Shown one piece after another: positions 45,031-55,055 of a stretch of 64,000 nt of DNA. The position numbers and the translations under genes are program-made. This DNA comes from Nectonema munidae (Eukaryota; Nematomorpha; Nectonematoida; Nectonematidae): the NCBI GenBank assembly GCA_030549495.1, contig JAUIRK010000900.1:62001-126000 (forward strand). The letters are read 5' to 3'. The notes below the pieces were generated by a model. That model searched no databases and had not been told where the DNA came from. It saw nothing but the letters and a program-made list of their open reading frames with translations. Position 1 is the first letter of the stretch; every line of letters begins with the position of its first letter.

Positions 45031-47281
45031 TCCAGGATGGATCAGTGAGTCATGCAGCTCTTTTAGCTTCGTCGAGTCTTTTGAAATTGAACATGCACGT
45101 GATAACGCATCTCAGATAAATTGTCGATTCCAGGTCGATACTTGTTCAAAGGAATATGAAGCTAACTCCAAACCCAGCGAACATTTGTGTTTTTGATTTT
45201 GTTCTTGCCATTATTGCTAAAAATGCAGAACTGCTTTCGGTCCGTCACTACGGTAAAGTGTGTCAATAGAAAGTGCTTCCAGTGTCGTACCTGGATGCTA
45301 AGTTCTTTCTCCCGATTGGCTTTGGTTTCTGCTAGATTAAGAGTTTTAAAGTGCTACGCCTTCCTTTTCAAGAGTGAGCGCTTTCTCAAGTTGTTCCACA
45401 ACAGCCACCTCTTGGTTGCTTAAAGCGTCTACCATTTCTTCTTTGGAGAGTGAATTACTTTATTTGATGTTGGTAGAGGGTCCTTTGTTAGAGATTGAAT
45501 TCTGGAGTAATTGGAAATCCATTTGGCTAATATATCCTCTTCTTTTCAATTCGCGAATTTGGTATTCTTTTCAAGGTTTGTGCTCTTGTAAGCTAGCTCC
45601 CACACCTCCATATCCAAAACTTGATAGTGCATCTTGCTTACTTTTGTCCATTGATGTTTAGTTGATAGGAATTGCTGCGTTAAGAAAGATTTAGATTGCA
45701 TCGTGTTGCTCAAGTCTTCCCCAATATTACACGTCTATGTAAGAAAAGTATCACTAGTTTATTTAACGAAATAAAGTATTGATGTATCGCTAAACAGGCC
45801 CCATTGGTTACCCCTCAATTTTCGTGAAGATAAAGTCTACCTCATTCAACCCTGTACTTCGCTCTTTTCCCAGTTCCCTGATAATAAGCTGGAAAGATCA
45901 ATTAAACGAAGTATTTGAATTTGGCTACTTTACCAATTCATTTACACAAGGATACCAGTAAGGTAAACTATTTATCGTGTAAGTCACTACCATTCTCTTC
46001 CTCGGTTTTGGGAAAAGGACAACAGCTCGCATGAGAATTGGATTCTTCAATAATCCATTTAGTCTCGGACTTCACTTCGTATAAATCCTATCATTCCTAA
46101 CTTTCTATTCTTGTTATCTAGGTCGAATTAGAAAAGAATCTAAAAAGTTTCACTTCATTCGAGTTCTTTGTGGCACATGATGACGAGCTTCAAGTTTCCA
46201 CTGTGATATTGAAACAAAAGTTCTTTCCACGGATTAATGGTGATTCTTTATGTCTTTTGAGAAAACTAACCCAAGATACCTCTTAAGTAGGTAAAAAAGA
46301 ACCCACATATCATACTTTATTTTGATTTAATTAGAAGTTTTCCATAACCATTTTGAATTTAAGATGTACCTTTTCTTTGAGGGATATAGCTTAAATTCAG
46401 TCGAAATATCTTTGTAAAAGTTGTGTGCTCCCAGTGTGAGAGTACTTGAATTTAGAGCCGTTGAGAAGAAGATGCTTTTCCACCTGATTTCTTCGACATT
46501 CCATTGATGTTTGAAACGTTTTTCCTTGAAGATACAAACTTTGGAGAAATGTCAAGTTTACCACACTTGAAGCAGGTATGACGCTTGGCAGTAAAACTCT
46601 CTAGAGTTTCTAGGGTGTCTTTTACCTTCACAAAGTAAATTTCCATTTGAAGATTTTAAAAGGAGAAAACATCCATCTCTGACGCTTCACGATTTTGACG
46701 GGTTGAGAGTTATAGGTTGGTTTCGTTTGGGTTGCAGCAAGCGTTAGGGTATTGGACGCGTAGCTTTGCTTTGGCTTAAAGCTTGCTCATAGCTCTAGCT
46801 TGATTGACTTCGGTGTTGAGATCAAGTTTCGTGTTTTCAAGAAGTCTGGTTTGAATAGCACTTTTCTCAATGAGATGAGAGAATCTCTTATGAAAAGATC
46901 TTGGTGCTCATCGCAGTTACTTATTTGAATTGTAATTCATGGATAACACCTTCAAGGATTGAAAGAAAGAGTGAGTCTCGTCACTTGATTGAAGCGTTGA
47001 GAGGAGGTGCCTTGCATGAACTTCGTTAGGAACTTTGACGTTGCACTTTCCAGTTGCTTTATTGCCATCTCATAACTTGACGTTTTTGTATGCTTTCAGC
47101 AAGTAGGTCCCAAGTGAATGATGAGAAGTTCAAGTTGTTGGGACTGTGATCCTTCAAAAGTAAGGTAGTAAGTGAATCCTCTAAACCAGTGCTTCATAAT
47201 TTTCCACTTTGTTTTCGTTAGGGAGAACGTTGAACTCCTTTGGTCGAGCTTTTTCATAAAGGGTTGGATGTTGAATAAAAT

Positions 47282-47598
47282 TGTGATGAATAGAAAGAAT
47301 CTGAAAGGCTGGAGCTTTTATTCAACAAATAGCGCGTGAAAAGACATAACTACATATATATATATATAAGAATTTGCATAGTAAAAGAAAAGTCTATATT
47401 AATAGAATAGAAGAATTGTGATGTTCAGAGAAGTGTTAATGACAAATAATTAATGACAAAAATAAATATAACTATGACAGATAATTATGGTTAAATGAAA
47501 AGATATTATGTGTAAGTTTATAAACAAAAATGATGATAATAGTAATAATAATAATAATAATGAAGAAGGGTTATTTGAATAGTCATTTGAATAATACA
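47282..47598 (-). repeat. LTR (5' LTR in element orientation)
   Basis: A 317-bp partner of 43715-44030, followed by the duplicated GCCCA and the resumed LINE-A reverse transcriptase. Confidence 0.9.
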
Positions 47599-49357
47599 GC
47601 CCAATGCTACTCTGATGACATCCTATTCACCTTCTCAAACACACTACAATTAAACAACATCAATCGCACTGCTAATCTAATCACACAAATACAAACAATG
47701 GCCACCAACTACAAAGTCTCCTTCAACTCAAACAAACTAAAACTTATACACTTCACACGAAAAAGAATAACTCTACTACCACTGAAACTAAACACATCAG
47801 CATCACTCACTCCTGAAATACACATAAAATATCTAGGCGTCACATTTCAATCTAATCTAAAATTTACACTCCACCTCAAAAAAATATAAACAAAACTCTC
47901 ACCAACCCTATTCTGTCTAAGAAAAGCTATCTCATATAAGTGGGGTCTTCATCCAAAAATCTCAAAGTACATCTACAAATCTATCATACTTTCAGTCATA
48001 CAATATAGCTCACTTGCCTGGGAAAACTCACTCAAATTCAAAACTCACTAACCCATCTCAACAAAATACACTGCCTTTGCTTACTTACAATAACAAACGC
48101 ATTCCACACTACTTCGTCAGCAAAACTGGAACTTCTTACACATACTCTACCCTTACATCTAAACCTTAAGAAAAACATAATTAAAAAATATCTTACTACC
48201 TTCCACTCTACACCAGCTCCACATAACTTCACAAACCTTTACTCAACTCACACCGCGCCTTCGCTCACCTTTTTCAATTCCCTTCTTGAAAAATATATGC
48301 CACAACTTACTCACTACCAAGTTTTACCACACCTACACCCATACTCCCTAGTTCACCCATCGAAATCGGCCCCATACTCAACTCATATATGCCACCACAA
48401 ATTCTTAGCACTCAACTCTATAAAACACTAACGCAACTCAAATGCGCACCATCAACTCACAATTTTTATCGACGGTTCAAAATCACGCAACAAAGCAACC
48501 GCTGCATGCGCTTTTTTTAATCACAACACAAGCACTCCTTTCTTCACACAACAAATGCAGACAGACAATAACACCTCCGCATACGAAACTGAAGGTCTAG
48601 TACTCTTAACATCATGCAACCACATCATTGATAACCTAACCTTCTTCACATCCAAATTCAAGCACATAATCTTTTTCACAGACTCACAAAACATAATAAA
48701 AGACCTACAACTTAACAGAAAAATTCCCCTTTCATTACTAAACCTAACCAAGAAATTAATCAACCTTAGCAACCATTTTTCAATTAAACTTTTATGGTGC
48801 CTGGCCCATTCCTCCTCCTTTGAAAATTTTTTAGTAGATCTCTTATGTAAATCCACATCCATAACATCACAACATTTTTTAACCCACGCCCTTTCTCTAT
48901 CCACTTTTGAAACATCCATAAATATCTCAATTACAAACGAATGGCTTTACTCAAAAAACATACCTACCCCCTTATCCCAATTTACACTAAATAAAAACAT
49001 TACTCTTCCTCGCAACATTATAAGATGGTTTACCTCACATTGCCCATTTACGCTTACTTCTACAATTTTAATTTGCACTCAAACCCTTTTTGCAGATTCG
49101 GCTGCCCTCATATCGAAACTCCAATTCACATTATCCTCTATTGCCCAATATTATCATCAGAACGAACCAAACTCATTGAAAAAACACATTTATATTTTAA
49201 AGATCTTCCCTCCTCTCTACTAAAATTCTTATCCTACCCCAAAATCATTCCCCACATCTCTCTTTTTTTTAATATAATAGAACCAATACTCTCTACCCAC
49301 CAACACTTAACTCCACCCTTATTAAACACCTTGCATAACCATACACAGGCAACCTAA
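47599..49357 (+). pseudogene. LINE-A ORF2: end of reverse transcriptase, RNase H and C-terminal Cys/His motif
   Basis: It resumes with AQCYSDDILFTFS, the RT catalytic YxDD-type box, then KYLGVTFQSNLKFTLHL. From about 48450 an RNase H domain follows: IFIDGSKSRNKATAACAFF, SAYETEGL, FFTDSQNII and FLVDLLCKS, giving the D-E-D-D set. Near 49100 comes a Cys/His motif (FCRFGCPHIETPIHIILYCP). Stops and frame changes lie near 47887, 48030, 48430 and 49080. RNase H is thought to help remove element RNA during insertion. Confidence 0.8.
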
Positions 49358-49721
49358 TTTATACTCTTTCACCTCACCAAGCTTTCTTATTTCTACTTTA
49401 GATCCTAAACCCTCTACCCATCCTTACAAATCCCCTTTTGAATTAGTTCTCTAAAATTTAAGTGCGGGTTTGATTTACATTTTGATTCCTCGAAAAAAAT
49501 ATATTTTGGATAAATATTATTTTTATTATTGTTTACTGTATATAAATTTCTAAAGATAAGATAAATAGATCAAAATATGTGTTTTAATCAATTTTTCTCA
49601 ATAAGTAACCTCATGAATTTATATTGTTTTTTTTCTTTATAAACTACTCCCTTACAATACCCTAAATTTATTTTTATATTTTTATAAAATAATTATAATT
49701 TTCGAATCTAACACACGTGCT

Positions 49722-49906
49722 CGGAGCCTCATGGTTGTTAGGGTGTACCTCTCAGCTTAACAGTTGAAGGTCAGGGGTTCGATCCCCAAGGCTCCCAACT
49801 CTAAAAACAAATTCACAAAAACTGTGATTAACCATCTTAAGCATAATGCGAGCATATAGCTTTACTGCTGAAAGTGCTTTGATATCTCAAACCAACCAAC
49901 CAACCA
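49722..49906 (+). repeat. tRNA-derived SINE, family S3, with AACC tail
   Basis: The head still shows a 7-bp acceptor-like pairing (GGAGCCT with AGGCTCC). It has a B box GGGGTTCGATCCCC and a possible anticodon stem (TCAGC/GTTGA). The loop is one base short and the T-stem is weak, so this is a tRNA-derived SINE rather than a tRNA. The unrelated body ends in four AACC units (about 49889-49905), a tail typical of SINEs that borrow LINE machinery. Confidence 0.75.
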
Positions 49907-50185
49907 ACACGTGCTCATGCACACACATTGAAGAAATATTATTTCTGTATGAAGTTTTAGGAAACTCTTCGGTAAAAAAATGGGAAAAATTTACTTTTTA
50001 ATTCTTTTTTACAATGAACAAACCACAATTATTACTCGAGATTATACTTGCATTGTAAGCTCTCAATCGTAGCATAACTGCACGATTTTATGAAGTCAAA
50101 TTACCTTGTTTGTAATTCTGATTGCATCAACCTTCTAGCTCAGTAATATATTTGAAGAAATATTTTTTCATTATGAATATATCGT
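49907..50185. other. no gene seen
   Basis: AT-rich spacer between the SINE and repeat R1. Confidence 0.5.
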
Positions 50186-50770
50186 TGGCTCCCTTTACTT
50201 TTAAAATAGGAAGATAAACCTAGTCTTTAATAATTAATTTTTATCAAATTATGCACATACGAAACTAAAAGTAAGGGGAGCGAACGATATATTTAAAAAG
50301 AATAAATATTTTTTGATTTGAACATTTTCCGATTCTTTGATTATTTGACAAATATAATATTTAAAATCGTGCAAATTGCAAAGTATAGGTAATAACTTTT
50401 GTAACATCGTATGAGGTAGCAAAATATGAACTGTCAATTTCATATTTTTTGATTTTTTAAAGAATATTTTTCGATTCTTTGATTACAGAATTTTATTTTG
50501 ATTTTTTGATAAAATATATTATTTAATGTGAAAAAATTGCAAAAATATAGGTAATAACTTATCTAACATCCTCTCCCCGAATGAGGTATATCAGATCTTA
50601 CATCTAGCAAAATATGAACTGATAGTTTGGAGATGAATCATCGCGGATTACAGGTCGGAGATGAACCATCGTAGTATACAGGTATATAGGTAATGACTTA
50701 TGTAGCATCGTCTTCTCGAATGAGATATATCAAATCCTACATCTACCAAAATGTTAACAGAAAGTTGAAC
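50186..50770 (+). repeat. interspersed repeat family R1, copy 2
   Basis: It opens with a clear snapback: ATATATCGTTGGCTCCC...TTACTTTTA, and about 60 bp later CTAAAAGTAAGGGGAGCG and AACGATATAT. Three internal units start near 50384, 50546 and 50685 (TATAGGTAATAACTT...AGCAAAATATGAACTG). It aligns to 1569-2084. The last unit extends beyond where copy 1 stops. Confidence 0.7.
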
Positions 50771-51049
50771 ATTATCTCCCTAGTCATTTGTACATGGAAT
50801 AGATAGATATTTATTTATAATTGAAATGTGCTTGTCTTGAATGTTTTTGAGATATTGAATAAGGAAAGGACATGTTTCGCATGTTGAAGAGGGTTTTTGA
50901 TTACAACATAGATTATCTGAAAATATAAGTTATTATTATTGAGAATCTTTATTTCAACCTCCTTCATAATATTTGCTAATGAAAAATAGATACATTCGGT
51001 TTCTGGATCAAAAACTTTTGCTATAGTCTTAGTTTGAAACAAGAATATA

Positions 51050-52616
51050 TATATTATTATTATTATTAGAATAAATTTATTTAAAATAAAGATGAACATA
51101 GGCACATAACAAGGAGAACACATCATAGATAGAAAAAATTTTTTTTTTTTTTTTTCTTCAAAATAGTTGAAATAAATAAATCACAGGTAAACACAATACA
51201 AAAGATTATAAGCACATTTCAATACATTTATTTTTTACAGAAATAAAAGTAACACATTTACACAAACGTTTCTATAATATATACTGCTACACATATGTGA
51301 AAAAATGTTTATATAAATTCTGATAATAATAAATAAACAAATAAAACTTTTGTTACTAACACTTAAAAGAGAAGATAAGAAAAAAAATCAAAAGCCAAAA
51401 AATGGCCGCTTCTAGATTTTTTTTCAAAAAGAAATAAATAAATAAAATAGAACAAAATTAAGAAATAAAGGATATAAAATTCAAAACACGTTTATAAAAT
51501 AAAGTAAAACTTTATATGAGTGATCATTCTGTTTTCAATATGTATGACTGTACGAAATAATTTTTCATGTTTCTTTTAAATAAAGGTAGGGAGAAATTAA
51601 TATTGCTATTAAAGATATCATCATATTTCTCATAAAACTCGTTTACCTTCTTTATAACTGAGATTTTTGAGCTTTTTAGTCTATAGTCAATGCGATTAGG
51701 TCTAATAGTCCCTCTAGTATTATAATATGGATTCGATTTGTATGTTATAAGATCCCCAAAAACGTTGTTCAATTTACCTCTAATGTTATTGTAGAGAAAA
51801 ACTGCAATTCTCATGAGAAATATATCACTTAGCTTTAGCAAATTATTTTCATAAAACACAAAATTCGTATGATCATACTTTTTCATATTGAAAGTAACTC
51901 TCAGAGCCCGTTTTTGTAGGATTTCAACTTTTTTTTTACCATAAGGGTACCAATTTATTACACTGTAGTTTATGTAGGAAATGAAAAGTTGTTTGTAAAT
52001 CAGTAATTTTACTTTCAACGAGAAGATATTTTTTGTATGGAACAAAATGCCAATGACGCGATTTAATTTCATAGTGAGCTTATCTATATGGTCGTTGAAA
52101 TTCAATTTACTATTGAAAACCAACCCTAATATGTTATTATCTTTGACCTCTTTTATTCCAGTTGATTCAAGAAAATTATTGCTTCTATTTTTCTTGGATA
52201 TGATCATACACTTCGACTTCTGCTTATTTAAAACAAAGTGATTTGCTTCAAACCAATCATACAGCTGTCCTAGGTGATTATTTAGAGTTTTCACATCAAA
52301 AGAACTTCCATTTTAATTCTAGATACAGGAAAATATGCGCAAATGTCATCTGCGAAGAGTAAAAATTTGAAAAAGGATGAAGAAGAAAATAAATTGTTAA
52401 TTGATACATTGAAAAGAAGAGGTCCCAAAATGGAACCCTGTGGGATTCCATTGTGCAAAAGAATAGCCTTTGATAAGATACCATTGACTTTTACCTGTTG
52501 ATGTCTATCAGAAAGATATGAAGACATAAGAGACAAAGCCTGTTTGCTTAAATCACATTCATACAAGTTTTTGATAATGGTCGGATGGCTTACCCTGTTG
52601 AAGGCTTATATAGAAG
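51050..52616 (-). mobile_element. CR1/Jockey-type LINE, 5'-truncated
   Basis: It contains only the end of the reverse transcriptase, the C-terminal domain and a 3' UTR finishing near an (AAT)n tract (about 51050-51068). It is related in layout to the LINE at 37090-39890, but the protein is clearly different, so it is another family. Confidence 0.8.
51524..52610 (-). pseudogene. LINE reverse transcriptase, C-terminal part
   Basis: From about 52610: SLMSSYLSDRHQQVKVNG, GIPQGSILGPLLF and FLLFADDI (catalytic pair). After a one-base shift near 52295 it continues HLGQLYDWFEANHFVLNKQK, ILGLVFNSKLNFNDHIDKL, LLIYKQLFISYINYS and KRALRVTFNMKKYDH, ending YILKTE at 51524. The fingers region and the first catalytic Asp are absent because of 5' truncation. 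Confidence 0.85.
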
Positions 52617-52837
52617 TATCTCATTATGTAATTTATTTTATATAACTAGTAATTTTTCATAAAAAAGATAAGGATTACCATTAACTGAATTGTTTTTACT
52701 TGTTCAAAATTAAATGAGCAGAATAAGGTAAGTTTTCTAATTTAAGATGATTAATCCCGGCTATATAGGTTTCTGTATTTAAAATTCTATATTAAAAATC
52801 GCTCACTTTTTTTTTTAATCTAAACTCCAATTTATTC

Positions 52838-53326
52838 ATGTCAACTTTTTCTTTAATTTTATTCCGTAGAATTTCAAATTTATTTTTTCAAAATCCTGTA
52901 TGCGAACTCTTAAAAGTTTCTAATAATAAGTATACCCAAAAAAAAACAGAGAAATTTTCTGGGTATATTCCAGTGGATAAAGTAGATATAGTTTATGAAA
53001 GTAATGCAACTAAAAAAAATAATCAAGTTGTAGTAAGATTTAAAGTTGATGAAGCTTCATGGCTTTCTGAAACAACAAGAAAAGAATTGAAAAAAGTAAG
53101 ATCAGATCAAATTGATTGCGATGATTATCTTATTATTTCTTCCTTAATGACAAGATCACATTTACTCAATATTGCTGATTGCTTTGATAAGCTGCGTACA
53201 ATTATTTGGAAAATAGAGAATGGGCATAGTATTTTTATAAAAAAATCTCCATTTGAGATGCATCAAATTGAAATTGAAAAGCAGAGAAAAACGGTTACAG
53301 ATATTTTAAAAATTTCCAAACAATAA
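52838..53326 (+). CDS. MRPL58: mitochondrial ribosome-associated ICT1/mL62 homologue lacking GGQ
   Basis: An intronless frame of 162 codons. The N-terminus is hydrophobic and basic (MSTFSLILFRRISNLFF), fitting a mitochondrial import signal. The body follows ICT1 (mL62, peptidyl-tRNA hydrolase of the mitoribosome) in order: IPVDKVDIVYES, VVVRFKVDEASWLSETTRKE, DDYLIISSLMTRSHLLNIAD, CFDKLRTIIWKI and a basic Gln/Lys tail. In the family, the segment between the IPxDKxxIxY and VxVRF blocks carries SGPGGQNVNK with the catalytic GGQ. Here it is only NATKKNNQ, so hydrolase activity should be lost. An AATAAA overlaps the stop region. It could be a structural-only orthologue, a divergent paralogue or a retrocopy. 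Confidence 0.72.
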   Translation: MSTFSLILFRRISNLFFQNPVCELLKVSNNKYTQKKTEKFSGYIPVDKVDIVYESNATKKNNQVVVRFKVDEASWLSETTRKELKKVRSDQIDCDDYLIISSLMTRSHLLNIADCFDKLRTIIWKIENGHSIFIKKSPFEMHQIEIEKQRKTVTDILKISKQ

Positions 53327-53539
53327 ATAAATATATTCAATTTTAGTTCCTTTTTGAATAACTTTTTTATATATAATATTTTATGAATATTTTGCTACAT
53401 GGATTTCTTTTTGCATACTTATATACTTTTTTTGTCTTATTCCTTTTAAATATAATATACAATATATATTTGTTTTTTAAATTTTAATGACCAAAAGTAT
53501 TATTGATTTCAATATTTATTAAAAGTCATTATGCAAAAA

Positions 53540-53850
53540 TCAAATTTGATATCCTAACGGATGTCGGAATTAATTTCTTTAGGGGATGCGGATATCATAA
53601 TTGCTATTCTGAGCAAACAAGTTTTATACTTCTTAAAAATGTAGAGAGAAGATGTCAATGTATATATGTTATCATAAAAAAAGCCTTTTGGATAAAGTAA
53701 AAATACAAAAAAAACATTCCGGTATATAGAAAAAAAGAAAATGTTTGAAAATTGCAGATGTGCATGTTATTGCGTATGTTGAAACTTAAATGATCCGCGG
53801 ATGAGGATCTTAAATTTTTTGCGGATACCCGATACACCTCTACTTTATAC
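53540..53850 (+). repeat. interspersed repeat family R2, copy 2
   Basis: It aligns to 7380-7690 in order: GATGCGGATATC, GTTTTATACTTCTTAAAAAT, TTTTGGATAAAGTAAAAATA, ATGTTTGAAAATTG and GCGGATGAGGATCTT, ending CCGATACACCTCTA. Copies differ at roughly one base in seven. Confidence 0.65.
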
Positions 53851-55055
53851 AGTAGAAGTTCTCTATTTCGACCATGAAAGGGACAGAAAATGTTCAATTT
53901 ATAGAGCTTGTATAATTATATAGTTAGAAGATATGGATGAGTTATAAAAGGCGCTTCCATAAAAATACAATATTTTCGATTCAGGCATGTAGTTCATAGT
54001 TTTATATATTTCTTCATTCCTTTATCATGTAGACATTTTTAGGGCGCGATTTTTTTAATGGTTTATAATACTGGGAAAAAATTTTTATCAGTGTATTCAT
54101 TTTTTATAATTTATAAAAATTATTCCTTAAATGCCTTCATAGATGAAATTATTGTTTTGATAAACAGGCTCGGTACGATGGTGAAGGAGAATACAAGTAA
54201 AAGCCAAAACTCTGCCGTACTAAAATTATTGAGACAGACAGCTACTCCTGCTTTTTGATTGTGCTCTGACATCATTATTGTTAAAAACATTGTTAATGAA
54301 ATTTTCTTCCAATTTAAACATTCTCCACTTTCTGGAGCAATGCTGTCAACTATAATATATTATGCAGGTCATTAATTGGTTCATCCATTAATATTCTGAA
54401 TTTCCTACCTATTGTTTTCTCAAACTTTTATCTAGCTCTTTAAAAATAGTGTTTATCATCCGGGCTTTATAGCTGAAACATTTTTTAGTGTTTTATAGGT
54501 AAGTGGCTATAGTCCTGTCTGTAGAGCTAGAATGTTCTAGAAGCAAAAAAACGATATTCATAACATAACTATAGCTAAGGTGTTAATTTGCAATCTTTTT
54601 AAAAAAATTCTTAGTTATTTTCATTTAGGTCACAACATGAACTTAAACCCAGTTAGGTTAACGAAAATAAAACCTTTTTACGAGCAAATAAATAATAGAT
54701 TTTTAAAATGTATAGCTGATGTAAGTTCATGATAGAGTATTTTGGCTAGCACCCTTCTAAACAATTTGTGAAAGGTAAACCTATAAGGTTTGGATATAAA
54801 ACTTGGACAATGTGTACTTCAGATCGGTATATCATTTTGTTTTATTGTATGCTGACACGATTGAAGAATACAATAAAAGTCTCTTTATAGGAGGAAGTGT
54901 AGTAATCAAATTTGCTAATCTTTTACCAAACAACAATTTCCCTATTGTGATGGATAATTATTTTTGTTCTTTACATTTGCTTGAAATTTTGCCAAAAACT
55001 GGGGTTCATGCAACACGGGTTATTAGAAGTGGCCGAATAGAAAATTACCCGATTA

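Larger units (their letters stand above)
43715..47598 (-). mobile_element. Gypsy LTR element (fossil) inserted in LINE-A
   Basis: This is a Ty3/Gypsy fossil in minus orientation. LTRs at 43715-44030 and 47282-47598 begin TGTGATGAAT and end AATAATACA. GCCCA is duplicated on both sides (43710-43714 and 47599-47603). The LTRs differ almost only in microsatellite length, so insertion was recent. Parts recognised inside are gag traces (about 46450-47270), an RNase H trace (about 45200-45330) and integrase (44041-45030). It is broken, with many breaks in the interior. Confidence 0.9.
40986..49480 (+). mobile_element. LINE-A: RNase H-bearing (I-group) LINE, split by a Gypsy insertion
   Basis: Parts in order are ORF1 with zinc knuckles (to 41742), endonuclease (41737 on), reverse transcriptase (about 43020-43710, resuming at 47600), RNase H (48450-48900) and a C-terminal Cys/His motif (about 49095-49145). 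Presence of RNase H places it in the I/R1/LOA/Jockey-like group. The sense strand is very rich in A and C and poor in G, which makes its borders visible. Several stops and shifts are spread along it. A second copy fragment lies at 22416-23853. Confidence 0.85.

Noticed and set aside
48521-48919. A 132-codon minus-strand protein
   Set aside because: It is the antisense of the LINE-A RNase H frame, which has the conserved catalytic residues.
49725-49798. A tRNA gene
   Set aside because: The acceptor stem pairs, but the anticodon loop is one base short, the T-stem is weak and a SINE body with an AACC tail follows.
50815-51126. A 103-codon minus-strand frame with an acceptor-like start
   Set aside because: It is AT-driven, overlaps the (AAT)n LINE tail and has no recognised motif; too weak to call.
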